From: Marinomonas aquimarina
Lineage (GTDB): Bacteria; Pseudomonadota; Gammaproteobacteria; Pseudomonadales; Marinomonadaceae
Direction: 5' to 3'
Length of the DNA stretch: 64,000 nt
Assembly (NCBI RefSeq): GCF_900089755.1
Contig: NZ_FLOC01000011.1
Location: 1-64,000 of the forward strand
The notes under the pieces were generated by a model that saw only the letters and a list, made by a program, of their open reading frames with translations, was not told where the DNA came from and did no database searches. How positions within the stretch are numbered: position 1 is the first letter of the stretch; every line of letters begins with the position of its first letter. Of this stretch, positions 55,222 through 64,000 are shown one piece after another. The position numbers and the translations under genes are program-made.

Positions 55222-55752
55222 CTAATTTTTCTTAGCCTTTAATTCGGCCAATATACTAAATGGATTCGGTTTAATTTCGTCATCCGGTGCGTCATCGGTA
55301 GACGAGGCATACTTTAGAGCTACTGGGTTGCAACCACTTTCATCGTGATAGGCAACAATTGGTAAAGCGAGAATTAATTCTTGCTCAACCATATCAGCGA
55401 GAACGACCTCACCATCGGTCATGACAACGGGATCATAGTCGCCAGGTATATTCTTAGCATGGTCTTCGTCATAAACGAAGCACACACACAGATCAACCTC
55501 TAGCTCAACTGGGGCAGCCTCCAAGCATCGTTGACACTCAACTTGTACGGTAGCTTTAATTGAACCAGTCGCAATGTAGCGCCTATCTTCATCCACTCTA
55601 AAGTCTAGATGAACGAACGCATCCCCTTCATTTGACGCTAAAGCAGCGCTCAACTCCGGAAATTGACTGAGTGATAAACGCCCCTCTAACGTTACTTCAT
55701 GAGTAGCATGTTTACGAGGGTCAAAGTATTTGGGTAATGTGTCATTCAACAT
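55222..55752 (-). CDS. yceD: YceD/DUF177 protein (23S rRNA accumulation)
   Basis: A 176-residue protein of the YceD family, which in E. coli and plants affects 23S rRNA processing and accumulation. A CQRC motif ([15 protein letters not shown]) is the family mark; the second Cys pair is not obvious. ATG 55752 matches the E. coli N-terminus; a TTG 21 bp earlier is the alternative and has a GGGA upstream. First gene of the rpmF-fab cluster. Confidence 0.9.
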   Translation of the reverse strand: MLNDTLPKYFDPRKHATHEVTLEGRLSLSQFPELSAALASNEGDAFVHLDFRVDEDRRYIATGSIKATVQVECQRCLEAAPVELEVDLCVCFVYDEDHAKNIPGDYDPVVMTDGEVVLADMVEQELILALPIVAYHDESGCNPVALKYASSTDDAPDDEIKPNPFSILAELKAKKN

Positions 55753-55886
55753 GGCGGGGAATAATATTGCCAAGTCCCATTCTTGTCAAAGAATACTGAG
55801 GCTTAAATGGCATTTTTTACGTATTATTTCGTGTCTCAATAAGAATTAGCTATTTTTTCGACAAAACAAGACTCTAGAAAGGCCGT

Positions 55887-56486
55887 ATGACAGCAAATAT
55901 GATGCAAAAATTGATCTTAGGCTCTTCCTCTATATACCGTCAGAATCTTCTAAAACGGTTAGGAATCCCCTTCAGCACCCTATCTCCAGACATCGACGAG
56001 AGCCGCTTAGATGGCGAACATGCGGAATCCTACATTGAGCGAATAACGAAAGCAAAAGCCGCTGCCCTAGTCACACAACTAGAAGATGACTGCATTTTAA
56101 TCACTTCTGACCAGTGCGCCACCTTTGCCGAAGACATCATTGGCAAGCCACACAGTGCAGACAAAGCCATCGCGCAACTAAAGCGTTTTAGCGGCCAGAC
56201 CGTGACCTTTTTAACCGGCTTATACCTATTAAATACGCGCACACAGCAAGAACGTTATATATTGAGTCGCTATAAAGTCACTTTCCGAGAGCTGTCTGAC
56301 GCGGAAATCCAACGCTATGTGGCGATTGAGGCACCTCTTGATTGCGCCGGCAGTTTTAAATGCGAAGGCTTAGGCGTGGCATTATTTGCCAAGATGGAAG
56401 GGAATGATCCCACCTCACTAGAAGGCTTGCCACTGATTGAAACCAGCAAAAGTTTACGTCAACTGGGCCTTGACCCACTCGCTTAA
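55887..56486 (+). CDS. yceF: Maf-family 7-methyl-GTP pyrophosphatase YceF
   Basis: A 199-residue Maf nucleotide pyrophosphatase. Motifs: LILGSSSIYRQNLLKRLG at the N-terminus, SDQCATF with the catalytic Asp, and GKP. The CAGSFKCEGLG and GNDPTSLEGLPL segments match YceF rather than the dTTP-type YhdE. It removes non-canonical m7GTP. Divergent from yceD, as in E. coli. Two nearby ATG codons (55887 and 55899 or 55902) could serve as start. Confidence 0.93.
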   Translation: MTANMMQKLILGSSSIYRQNLLKRLGIPFSTLSPDIDESRLDGEHAESYIERITKAKAAALVTQLEDDCILITSDQCATFAEDIIGKPHSADKAIAQLKRFSGQTVTFLTGLYLLNTRTQQERYILSRYKVTFRELSDAEIQRYVAIEAPLDCAGSFKCEGLGVALFAKMEGNDPTSLEGLPLIETSKSLRQLGLDPLA

Positions 56487-56507
56487 CGCCACCCTTAACC
56501 AAGTCAT

Positions 56508-56538
56508 AAAAAACGGAGGCATTTGCCTCCGTTTTTTA
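56508..56538. terminator. Bidirectional terminator yceF / sppA
   Basis: 13-bp perfect stem AAAAAACGGAGGC / GCCTCCGTTTTTT with a 4-nt loop. Confidence 0.94.
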
Positions 56539-56566
56539 TGGCTATCGATGAACTCAACTTAAGAGT

Positions 56567-57574
56567 TTAGCGTAACCCATATAGCCAAGACTTTACGCTC
56601 GCAGCAAACTCTACCCCTAACTGCTTAGCTACTCTTTCCCAAGGCTCTTGATAAGGTGAGTAATACGCTGGCGTCAATCCGGAAAAGTCATTATTTAATA
56701 GTTGCTGCGCGTAACCAACTTCGTCAGCTAAACCGTTTTGCACCGCTTGAGCTCCGGTAAACACCATCCCACTAAACAGCTGCGGATCATTCTGCAGACG
56801 ATCACCGCGCCCATCTTTCACCGCATCGATAAACTGCTGATGCGTTTCATCTAATACCGCTTGCCAACTTTGCTGAGCTTGCTCTGTCATCGGTGAAAAT
56901 GGATCTAAAAAGGCTTTATTATCCCCAGCGGTGAACAATCGACGTTTAACGCCCACCTTGTCAAGCAACTCACTGGCTTCAAAGCCACCTGATACCACAC
57001 CAATAGAGCCCACTAAACTGGCCTTATCGACAACAATCTTATCGGCCGCGGAAGCAATATAATAGCCACCGGACGCTGCCATGTCCTCAACCGCCACCAC
57101 CACAGGTATCGTAGGGTATTGGGCGCGATATTGCATAATCACATCATGCAGAATGCCTGAGTGCACCGGACTGCCACCAGGGCTATTCATTTCAATCAGC
57201 ACCGCTTTGGTTGTACGATCAGCATAAATCTCATCAAACAACGGCACATAGTCGTTGGCATCCACTTCATTCTCTGCGCCAATGGTGCCCTGCATACGCA
57301 GCACCGCGACACTGTCATTTACCGAAACATCTTCCATATCGGCCCGCATTAAGGTCGTCACGAGAACACCAATAAATACAAACAGATACAGGAAACGGAA
57401 AAAGATTTTCCAACGCCGAGCGCGACGTCGCTCAACCATATGAGAGCTCAATACTTCTTTAAGCGCCTCAATTACTTTTGTTTCACCATTATCACGAGAT
57501 TGCTGTGGAGCCTGCTTAGTAGCCCCCTTTTCAATCTCAGTATTGTTTTGATCGTCTTCTTCGTTCCAAGCCAT
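56567..57574 (-). CDS. sppA: Signal peptide peptidase SppA, short (S49) form
   Basis: A 335-residue inner-membrane S49 serine protease that degrades leftover signal peptides. One membrane segment (58-76) follows a charged cytoplasmic N-terminus; the Ser-Lys dyad is S168 (AASGGYY) and K220 (GDNKAFLDPF). This is the roughly 36-kDa form, half the length of the E. coli 67-kDa enzyme. Convergent with yceF. Confidence 0.94.
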   Translation of the reverse strand: MAWNEEDDQNNTEIEKGATKQAPQQSRDNGETKVIEALKEVLSSHMVERRRARRWKIFFRFLYLFVFIGVLVTTLMRADMEDVSVNDSVAVLRMQGTIGAENEVDANDYVPLFDEIYADRTTKAVLIEMNSPGGSPVHSGILHDVIMQYRAQYPTIPVVVAVEDMAASGGYYIASAADKIVVDKASLVGSIGVVSGGFEASELLDKVGVKRRLFTAGDNKAFLDPFSPMTEQAQQSWQAVLDETHQQFIDAVKDGRGDRLQNDPQLFSGMVFTGAQAVQNGLADEVGYAQQLLNNDFSGLTPAYYSPYQEPWERVAKQLGVEFAASVKSWLYGLR

Positions 57575-57716
57575 GAAACACTCCGTCCGGCGAACCGCTA
57601 CTACTATCTAGAGTAGACCGTAAAACAAAAATACGGCGCTTAAATGCACCATAAGCCTTAAGTAAACACTGATTGGAGTGTAACATAGCGCCATTTACAG
57701 AAATAAGGACTTAATA

Positions 57717-58124
57717 GTGAGCTACTCATTTGAAGACTTGACCGAAGGTCTGAGCGCAAGCATCGAAAAAACTGTCACAGAACAAGACGTTCAAGCGTTC
57801 GCTCAAGTAACCGGCGACACCAACCCAGTGCATCTGGATGCAGACTATGCTGCCACTACAAGCTTTGAAAAGCCGATTGCCCACGGCATGCTGACCGCAG
57901 GCTTTATCTCTGCTGCCATTGGCACCCAACTACCAGGGCCTGGCTGCATCTACCTAGAGCAAACCCTTAAGTTTCGCGCCCCAGTATTCATTGGCGCCAC
58001 CGTCACAACTACCGTAACTGTAAAAGAGCTAAACGAGCGCCGTCGTCGCGCTGTGATCGAAACCGTTTGCACCGTAGAAGGCAAAAAAGTGGTGACAGGC
58101 GAAGCCACCATCATGATCCCTTAA
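57717..58124 (+). CDS. MaoC-like (R)-specific enoyl-CoA hydratase (PhaJ-type)
   Basis: A 135-residue hot-dog-fold hydratase. The hydratase-2 motif is complete (TGDTNPVHLDADYA ... IAHGML), with the catalytic Asp-His pair. PhaJ-type enzymes convert enoyl-CoA to (R)-3-hydroxyacyl-CoA for polyhydroxyalkanoate or other use; no pha synthase is nearby. The start is GTG 57717 with AAGGA upstream. Confidence 0.9.
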   Translation: MSYSFEDLTEGLSASIEKTVTEQDVQAFAQVTGDTNPVHLDADYAATTSFEKPIAHGMLTAGFISAAIGTQLPGPGCIYLEQTLKFRAPVFIGATVTTTVTVKELNERRRRAVIETVCTVEGKKVVTGEATIMIP

Positions 58125-58138
58125 CCCAAACGCAAACA

Positions 58139-58178
58139 AAAAAGCCGCATAACTGATTCAGTGATGCGGCATTTTTAC
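58139..58178. terminator. Bidirectional terminator maoC / rluC
   Basis: GCCGCAT / ATGCGGC stem flanked by A- and T-runs with an inner ACTGA/TCAGT stem. On the minus strand it ends in six T, so it is stronger for rluC. Confidence 0.85.
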
Positions 58179-58201
58179 TTTATTTTCGATCACACAAGCC
58201 G

Positions 58202-59170
58202 TTAATACTTACTCGGTAGCGCTTGCATGGCTTCTTTCCAAGCGTCTTCAATCGGCGCTTCGAGCACTAACTTCTCACCTTCATAATCGATCTCAAGCTT
58301 TGCTGCATGCAAACATAGGCGTTTAAAGCCCAACTGCTTGGCCTGCGCATTGGCCTCATTCGGTGCGTACTTATCATCGCCAACGATTGGATAGCCGGCA
58401 AACTGAGTGTGCACACGAATCTGGTGAGTTCGCCCCGTCACTGGCTCACATTCGATAAACGTGAAGCCATCAAACGCTCGTAACACTTTAAAACGCGTTA
58501 GTGACTCTTTGCCATCTGTATGTACTTTCACCACACGCTCACCAGATTTCAATTCATTCTTGAGCAGCGGAGCATTCACCTGCAGCTTACGTTTCGGCCA
58601 AGAACCAAACACCAAAGCATTATAAGTCTTCTGCACCCCTTCTTTTTCACGCAGAGCGGCGTGCAACAATTTTAATACGCTACGCTTTTTGGCGATCATA
58701 ATCAGACCTGAGGTATCACGATCCAGTCGATGAACCAGCTCAATGAATTTTTCTTGTGGGCGCATTTGACGCACCACTTCCACCAAACCAAAACTCAAAC
58801 CACTGCCACCATGTACGGCTAGACCAGAAGGTTTGTTGACGACAATCAAACCTTTATCTTCGTACACGATACGGTTTTCAATCTCTTGCTTAAGCCCCTC
58901 AGCCACCATCGGCTTATCACTTGGCTCTGCCACGACAATTGGCGCAATACGGATCACATCGTCACTATTAAGACGAAAATCGGGCTTTATGCGCTTCTTA
59001 TTGACACGGATCTCACCTTTGCGCAGTAAGTTGTAGATTTTCCCCTTGGGCACACCTTTTAAGAAAGTGACCAAAAAGTTGTCGATACGTTGACCATGAT
59101 TATTTTCATCAATCGTCACAAAACGTACCTGTGGGCGCTCTGGCGCACCATTATTTTCACTTGCAGCCAA
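58202..59170 (-). CDS. rluC: 23S rRNA pseudouridine(955/2504/2580) synthase RluC
   Basis: A 322-residue pseudouridine synthase: N-terminal S4 RNA-binding domain (about 26-75) and catalytic domain with D150 in ELVHRLDRDTSG. Close to E. coli RluC, including GSGLSFG. The start is TTG 59170 with AGGA upstream; no ATG or GTG gives the complete N-terminus. It is divergent from rne, an arrangement found in E. coli. Confidence 0.94.
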   Translation of the reverse strand: MAASENNGAPERPQVRFVTIDENNHGQRIDNFLVTFLKGVPKGKIYNLLRKGEIRVNKKRIKPDFRLNSDDVIRIAPIVVAEPSDKPMVAEGLKQEIENRIVYEDKGLIVVNKPSGLAVHGGSGLSFGLVEVVRQMRPQEKFIELVHRLDRDTSGLIMIAKKRSVLKLLHAALREKEGVQKTYNALVFGSWPKRKLQVNAPLLKNELKSGERVVKVHTDGKESLTRFKVLRAFDGFTFIECEPVTGRTHQIRVHTQFAGYPIVGDDKYAPNEANAQAKQLGFKRLCLHAAKLEIDYEGEKLVLEAPIEDAWKEAMQALPSKY

Positions 59171-59600
59171 AAGATTGGTTTCCTATGTAATTGAAGCACT
59201 TAGATTTTACTGTTATATTCAAAACCACAGAGGGTAAGAGGCAACAGAAAGCCTCGAAGAAGCAATTGTAACGAATGAAAAGCCATTACCAAAGCGACAC
59301 TTTGGTCATTTCTTACCTCTGAGCAAAAAGTTAAATTTTTATATAATAAACCGCATGAATCAGTGAATCGGTTCATGGGTGTAACAGTTTACCATTGAAG
59401 ACGCTTTCAAGATCAGCACCTTTCATGTTGACCGATAGTTGAATCACACATTACAGCAACACAGAAAAGAGCGATGCCATCCCTACAAACGGGCAACAGT
59501 GGCGAGCCTGTAAATTGTGACTGAATCAAGATAGCACTTTAAAAAATCGTTATAGCTCATGAGCTTAGCATTCTCTGAATCATTAAGAAGAGTCATTTCA
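59171..59600 (+). promoter_or_regulatory. rne promoter region and long 5' leader
   Basis: 430 bp without a gene. A TATAAT hexamer at 59342-59347 (poor -35) would give a leader of about 250 nt. ATGAA(N)TTCAT pairing at about 59355-59378 and an inverted pair CAGAGGGTAAG (59227) / CTTACCTCTG (59312) show structure. In E. coli the rne leader is a sensor cleaved by RNase E itself; the same role is inferred here from position and length. Confidence 0.5.
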
Positions 59601-62600
59601 ATGATAAGAATGTTAATAAACGCAACTCAACAAGAAGAGTTGCGCGTTGCGTTAGTAGATGGGCAGCGCCTGTACGATCTAGATATCGAATCAGGGTCAC
59701 GTGAGCAAAAGAAGGCGAACATTTACAAGGGTAAAATCACTCGTATTGAGCCAAGTTTAGAAGCCGCTTTCGTAGACTACGGTGCAGAACGACACGGCTT
59801 CCTACCTCTTAAAGAAATCTCCAAAACTTACTTTTCCAAGAAATCTAATTCTGATGGTCGCATCAACATCAAAGACGTGTTGACGGAAGGCCAAGAAGTA
59901 ATCGTTCAAGTTGATAAAGAAGAACGAGGCAACAAGGGTGCAGCACTGACGACCTTCGTGAGTTTAGCTGGTCGCTACCTTGTCCTAATGCCAAACAACC
60001 CTCGCGCTGGCGGTATCTCTCGTCGTATCGACGGTGACGATCGCACACAATTGAAAGAAGCCATGTCAGGCTTAGAAGTACCTGACAACGGCGGTCTAAT
60101 CGTTCGTACAGCGGGTGTTGGCCGCTCAACTGAAGAGCTTCAGTGGGACTTGGATTACCTACAAACGCTTTGGGATTCGATCACTAAAGCCGCAGCCGAT
60201 CGCCCTGCTCCATTCTTGATCTACCAAGAAAGTAACATCGTTATTCGTGCCATCCGTGACTACCTACGCGATGACATTGGCGAAGTGCTAATCGATGAGA
60301 AAAGTGTTTACCAAGACGCTCTAAACTTCGTTATGCAGGTGATGCCGCACTTTAAGAGCCGCATCAAGCTGTACACAGAGCCAACCCCACTGTTTAACCG
60401 TTTCCAGATCGAAACTCAGATCGAAACGGCTTTCCAGCGTGAAGTACGATTACCATCTGGTGGTTCGATTGTTATCGACCCGACGGAAGCATTGGTGTCT
60501 ATCGATATCAACTCTGCTCGTGCTACTAAGGGCGGCGACATCGAAGAAACTGCGCTGCAAACCAACCTAGAAGCGGCAGACGAGATTGCGCGCCAATTAC
60601 GCCTACGTGACATCGGTGGATTGGTGGTCATCGACTTTATCGACATGACCCCTGTGCGTAACCAGAAAGAAGTAGAAAACCGCATGAAAGCGGCTCTAGA
60701 AGCGGACCGTGCGCGCGTGCAAATCGGCCGCATCTCACGCTTCGGCCTTCTTGAAATGTCACGTCAGCGCCTACGCCCATCACTAGGCGAAACCAGTGGC
60801 ATCGTCTGCCCACGCTGTAACGGCCAAGGCTTTATCCGTGACGTAGAATCTCTAGCACTGTCTGTCCTTCGCCTAATCGAAGAGGAATGTGCTAAGGAAC
60901 GTACCGCACAAATCCGCGCTATCCTGCCGGTTTCTGTCGCGACTTTCCTATTGAACGAGAAGCGCACTAACATCGCTAAGATCGAAAAGCGCAACCACGT
61001 TCATATTATCCTCGTACCAAACCCACACATGGAAACACCTCACTTCCATGTAGAGCGTATCCGTGATGACAACGAAGTCATTGCCCAAGACGACAGCAGC
61101 TACAACTTGGTAGAAGAGCCAGTACAACCTCCGTACGAGCCTCGCCAAGCCGGTGAAAGTGCCCGTCAGCAAGCTGCGGTAACCAGTATTGCCCCAGCAC
61201 AACCAGCACCTGCCCCCGTCGCACCGGAAGCGAAGGTAACGGCGAAGAAACCAGGCTTCTTCAAACGTCTCTTTAATGCCCTATTCGGTTCAGCAGAAGA
61301 AACCGTTGAGCAAGAAGTAGCGCCGAAGAAAGAAGAACAGAAACCAGCTGCAAAAGCTGCCTCTGAAGAGCGTAAACCACAGCGCAACCGTCAACAACGT
61401 GAACGCCGCCCTGCGCGCCAGCAAGACAAGGACAGCAAACCTCGTCAAGACGGCGAGCAAAAGCCTAAATCAACACGTCAGTCACGTCGTGCTCAGGCAC
61501 AAGCTCAAACTCAAGACACAAACGCAAACGCAAAAGAGAGCAACAACCGCAACAAGCAGCGCGAGCAATCAAACAAAGACGAGCAGCAAACGCAAACTAA
61601 AGAGCCGACTAATAAGGTTAAAGCGCGTCGCCCTGAGCCAGAAGTTTCAGAACGCAAGCGTGATCGCAACGACAACAAACGTCGTAACGGCAAGCTGAAA
61701 GACGAAATTGAGCAAGCACAGCAACAAGCACAAGCTGAGGCGGAAGTTGAAGCGAAAGCCGCTGCTGAGCAAGCTGAGAACTCAAACAACGCTGCGCAAG
61801 ATAATTCTGAAGCTAACTCTGGTGAGCGTAAACCACGCCGCTCACGTCGCTCACGCCGCAATAACAACAAGTCTGAAGAGACTGCGGCAGCTGCGAACAC
61901 TGAGGAAGCCAACACAGAAGACAAGTCAGCTTCTAAGCCTCAAAAATCCGAGGCAACAGAAGTAGCGACAGCACAAACTGATGAGCAACCGACTAAAGCA
62001 AAAGCCGCTAAGTCAGACACAAGCGCGCAAGCCGAAGATCAAGCTGACAAAGCTGAAGCAAAAGGCGAAAAAGGCGAAAAAGGCGATAAGCCAAGCAAAC
62101 CAAAAATGTCAGTTAAAGCAGGCATGAATAAGGTTGAGCAAAGCGAACAGGCTGATACTCAAGTAGCTGAACCAGCAGAACCTGCTACAGCCGCCAAAGA
62201 AGAAATCGCTGATACGCCAGCCATTGCGCCAGCAGCAAGCGATACCGAGCAAAGCTCTGACACTGAAGCAGCTAAAACTGATACGACTGAAGCCGTTGAA
62301 ACAGTTAATACTGATACAACCGAAACAGTTGAAGCAGCTAAGACGGATGCAGCAGAAGCAGAGACAGCCAAAGACATCGAGTCAGAAAGCGCTAACCAGC
62401 AAGAGTCAAGCACTGCACTTGAGGCAACCGAAACAGAAGCACCAGCATCTGCCGAAGAAGAAAGCCCTGCAGCGTCACTTGAAAGCCCTGCAGCGTCACT
62501 TGAAAGCACTGAGAGCGAAGCGGTGACTGAAGAAACCTCTACGACGGCAGAACCAGCACCACAATCTGCCAAGCCTGAAGTTGAGTCGGAGCAGAACAGC

Positions 62601-62876
62601 GACAACACCTCAGGCCGTAAAATTCGTCAACCGCGCCCAATCCGTGGCCGTAAAGCCGCTAAGCCAGCAAGCGAAGAAAAAGCGCCAGTGGAGCTGCCGA
62701 AAGCACTGATCGAGCAACAGGAAAAGGCGAAGCAAGAGCTTCTTGAGAAGCGTGAGCAAGCGGCTCAAGAACGTCGCCAGCGTCGTTCAGGTCGCGTTAA
62801 GAACGATCCTCGCCTAAGCAGTGAAGCGAACTCTGCAACAGATAGCACACCTGAAACTGAGTCCGTTTCCGAATAA
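59601..62876 (+). CDS. rne: Ribonuclease E
   Basis: A 1091-residue endoribonuclease, scaffold of the RNA degradosome. ATG 59601 gives the family N-terminus [10 protein letters not shown]; a frame from 59559 adds 14 atypical residues. S1 domain at about 35-120, catalytic D302 and D345, and zinc-link C403-PR-C406 match E. coli D303, D346, C404 and C407. The membrane-targeting amphipathic helix is [11 protein letters not shown] near 555-565. The rest (about 570-1091) is disordered: arginine-rich RNA-binding patches, then a long Ala/Glu/Thr-rich acidic region unlike E. coli, including a 21-bp direct duplication at 62460-62501. The enolase and PNPase sites cannot be placed. Confidence 0.97.
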   Translation: MIRMLINATQQEELRVALVDGQRLYDLDIESGSREQKKANIYKGKITRIEPSLEAAFVDYGAERHGFLPLKEISKTYFSKKSNSDGRINIKDVLTEGQEVIVQVDKEERGNKGAALTTFVSLAGRYLVLMPNNPRAGGISRRIDGDDRTQLKEAMSGLEVPDNGGLIVRTAGVGRSTEELQWDLDYLQTLWDSITKAAADRPAPFLIYQESNIVIRAIRDYLRDDIGEVLIDEKSVYQDALNFVMQVMPHFKSRIKLYTEPTPLFNRFQIETQIETAFQREVRLPSGGSIVIDPTEALVSIDINSARATKGGDIEETALQTNLEAADEIARQLRLRDIGGLVVIDFIDMTPVRNQKEVENRMKAALEADRARVQIGRISRFGLLEMSRQRLRPSLGETSGIVCPRCNGQGFIRDVESLALSVLRLIEEECAKERTAQIRAILPVSVATFLLNEKRTNIAKIEKRNHVHIILVPNPHMETPHFHVERIRDDNEVIAQDDSSYNLVEEPVQPPYEPRQAGESARQQAAVTSIAPAQPAPAPVAPEAKVTAKKPGFFKRLFNALFGSAEETVEQEVAPKKEEQKPAAKAASEERKPQRNRQQRERRPARQQDKDSKPRQDGEQKPKSTRQSRRAQAQAQTQDTNANAKESNNRNKQREQSNKDEQQTQTKEPTNKVKARRPEPEVSERKRDRNDNKRRNGKLKDEIEQAQQQAQAEAEVEAKAAAEQAENSNNAAQDNSEANSGERKPRRSRRSRRNNNKSEETAAAANTEEANTEDKSASKPQKSEATEVATAQTDEQPTKAKAAKSDTSAQAEDQADKAEAKGEKGEKGDKPSKPKMSVKAGMNKVEQSEQADTQVAEPAEPATAAKEEIADTPAIAPAASDTEQSSDTEAAKTDTTEAVETVNTDTTETVEAAKTDAAEAETAKDIESESANQQESSTALEATETEAPASAEEESPAASLESPAASLESTESEAVTEETSTTAEPAPQSAKPEVESEQNSDNTSGRKIRQPRPIRGRKAAKPASEEKAPVELPKALIEQQEKAKQELLEKREQAAQERRQRRSGRVKNDPRLSSEANSATDSTPETESVSE

Positions 62877-62905
62877 AGGAAGCGGTCACAGCACAGGCAC
62901 AAAAC

Positions 62906-62940
62906 AAAAAGCCAGCTAAGAAATCCTTAGCTGGCTTTTT
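62906..62940 (+). terminator. Terminator after rne
   Basis: 15-bp perfect stem AAAAAGCCAGCTAAG / CTTAGCTGGCTTTTT with a 5-nt loop. It also works in reverse for murI. Confidence 0.95.
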
Positions 62941-62989
62941 TAATGTCTAAAACCTTGGCAATGAACTATCGCATTACAGGACCTAGCGC

Positions 62990-63766
62990 TTACAGCTCAA
63001 TACACAGCACATCCCCAAGCGCGGGCGTCGCCCAGTATTGCAATGCATGGCGGGGCTCACCATCGACATTGGTCAACAACGACAAACGCCCCTCACCCGA
63101 CTCATGATGACCATCTTGCAAAAGCCGCAGCACTTGGGCCGTAACCCCCTTACTGGGCTCAATGATCACCACATCCGGCAGTACCTCATCGAACATTTCT
63201 TTAATTAAAGGGTAATGCGTGCAGGCCAACACCAAGGTATCCGATTGGTTTTGCTGAACCAACTCAGCAATACGCTGCACTTCAGCCCGCACCGCAAGCA
63301 GGGACTGTGGCATCGCATCAATCAAGGAAGCAAGGGAAGGACTGGCAACAATCGACACCTGAGTATCCAAGCGCCAAGTGTCGATCAAATCATTGAGCCG
63401 ACGGCTCTTACTGGTGCCTAAAGTGGCCAAAACCGTGACACGCTTGCATAAACTGCTGCTGCAGGCCGGTTTCACTGCGGGCTCAACGCCGACCACAGGC
63501 ATGGATGTCGCCGCCCTTAACTTAGCAATGCCTGCTACGGTTGCCGTATTACAGGCCACCACCATCAACTGACATCCTTGACGTACAAAATAGTCTGCAA
63601 TGGTAATCAGACGCTGAGCGATGCAGTCATTGTCTCTAGCGCCATAAGGCGCGAACGCTTGATCCGCAAAATACAGTAAATCCGCTTGCGGCAAAGCAGC
63701 GTGAATCGACTGGAGAATGGTTAAGCCACCCGCCCCAGAATCCATCACACCTATTTTTATCGACAC
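62990..63766 (-). CDS. murI: Glutamate racemase MurI
   Basis: A 258-residue racemase making D-glutamate for peptidoglycan. The two catalytic cysteines are C72 (ACNTATV) and C182 (ACTHYPL); the N-terminal motif is MDSGAGG. The start is GTG 63766 with AGGAG 7 nt upstream, located inside the end of murB (10-bp overlap), so translation is coupled. Confidence 0.95.
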   Translation of the reverse strand: MSIKIGVMDSGAGGLTILQSIHAALPQADLLYFADQAFAPYGARDNDCIAQRLITIADYFVRQGCQLMVVACNTATVAGIAKLRAATSMPVVGVEPAVKPACSSSLCKRVTVLATLGTSKSRRLNDLIDTWRLDTQVSIVASPSLASLIDAMPQSLLAVRAEVQRIAELVQQNQSDTLVLACTHYPLIKEMFDEVLPDVVIIEPSKGVTAQVLRLLQDGHHESGEGRLSLLTNVDGEPRHALQYWATPALGDVLCIEL

Positions 63767-64000
63767 GAAGCGGCTCCTAACAGCACCGGCTCTCGCTCCA
63801 ATTCAACGCCAAACATGGCTTGCACCGAGTCCTTTATCGACTGCTCTAGGGCCAACAAAGCATCAGCCTTGGTGCAGTCATAATTGACCAACACTAACGC
63901 CTGTTTCTCATACACCCCAACACCCTGGCCACGGTAACCTTTCCAACCTGCTTGATCATTCAACCAACCAGCGGCCAACTTCCATTGCTGTGCTTGCGCA
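63757..64000 (-). CDS. murB: UDP-N-acetylenolpyruvoylglucosamine reductase MurB (3' part)
   Basis: The last 80 codons of a gene that runs off the right edge. The segment AGWLNDQAGWKGYRGQGVGVYEKQALVLVNY matches the C-terminal domain of MurB, which reduces UDP-enolpyruvyl-GlcNAc to UDP-MurNAc. Only the C-terminus is visible, so the flavin-binding part and the type (I or II) cannot be checked. Coupled to murI by a 10-bp overlap. Confidence 0.85.
   Translation of the reverse strand, partial: AQAQQWKLAAGWLNDQAGWKGYRGQGVGVYEKQALVLVNYDCTKADALLALEQSIKDSVQAMFGVELEREPVLLGAASCR

Noticed and set aside
61399-62608. Overlapping frames on both strands inside the rne C-terminal region
   Set aside because: They result from low-complexity GCA/GAA repeats within rne and have no independent start signals.

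Overview
The window looks like a stretch of chromosome from a marine gammaproteobacterium of the Oceanospirillales, most probably a Marinomonas-like organism. This rests on gene content and protein resemblance: the yceD-rpmF-plsX-fabD-fabG-acpP-fabF cluster without fabH, E. coli-like PolB, RNase E, QueF and EpmC, MksFEB in the place of MukBEF, and Pseudomonas-like REP palindromes. By eye the base composition is moderate in GC. I found no prophage, integrase, insertion sequence, CRISPR array or plasmid gene. Most of the window is housekeeping DNA; the less ordinary parts are the palindrome array, the MksFEB operon, a LysR/NTF2/luciferase-like cluster and several structured intergenic regions.

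Layout. 44-1067: nine tRNA genes on the minus strand, alternating Glu(TTC) and Gly(GCC), with a promoter at 1100-1127. 1205-6947: YajG-like lipoprotein, msrB, alaA, htpX (with a sigma-32-like promoter), a PilZ protein, pdxB and epmC. 7007-13155: glycine cleavage and one-carbon block, gcvT divergent from glyA-gcvH-gcvP, with two identical palindromic operators between them. 13225-13800: REP-like palindrome array, followed by an orphan protein, a secreted SnoaL-like protein and sstT. 17041-23658: minus-strand operon of a CbiX-like gene, mksF, mksE, mksB, bolA and a STAS gene. 23815-28125: YfcH-like epimerase and a minus-strand operon of permease, hemH, HAD phosphatase, a repeat-rich exported protein and a zinc-ribbon protein. 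28168-31061: cheV, tatD, a glutaredoxin-like gene and a TetR regulator.

31181-36669 holds polB, ybbP and ybbA; divergent from these is the plus-strand operon tesA, 2-hydroxyacid dehydrogenase, truC and yciH (36683-39327). 39474-40901: a GGDEF protein with a destroyed active-site motif plus a thioesterase. 40975-45239: a cluster of three NTF2/SnoaL-fold proteins, a luciferase-like flavin oxidoreductase and a LysR regulator; one protein carries ten in-frame copies of a 9-bp repeat. 45290-50647: tRNA-Ser(GGA), a nitroreductase, a membrane-anchored coiled-coil protein, yadG-yadH-queF and a small conserved protein. 50689-55752: the fatty acid synthesis cluster. 55887-64000: yceF, sppA, a MaoC hydratase, rluC, rne with a long leader, murI and the 3' part of murB.

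Functional links. gcvT/H/P with glyA recycle glycine and serine carbon, and sstT imports serine and threonine. The fab cluster with plsX and rpmF ties lipid synthesis to ribosome production. MksFEB is an SMC condensin-like complex, and no JetD/MksG nuclease lies in or beside its operon. Start codons were moved from the longest possible frame wherever a Shine-Dalgarno site, a signal peptide or family length argued for it; each case is noted.
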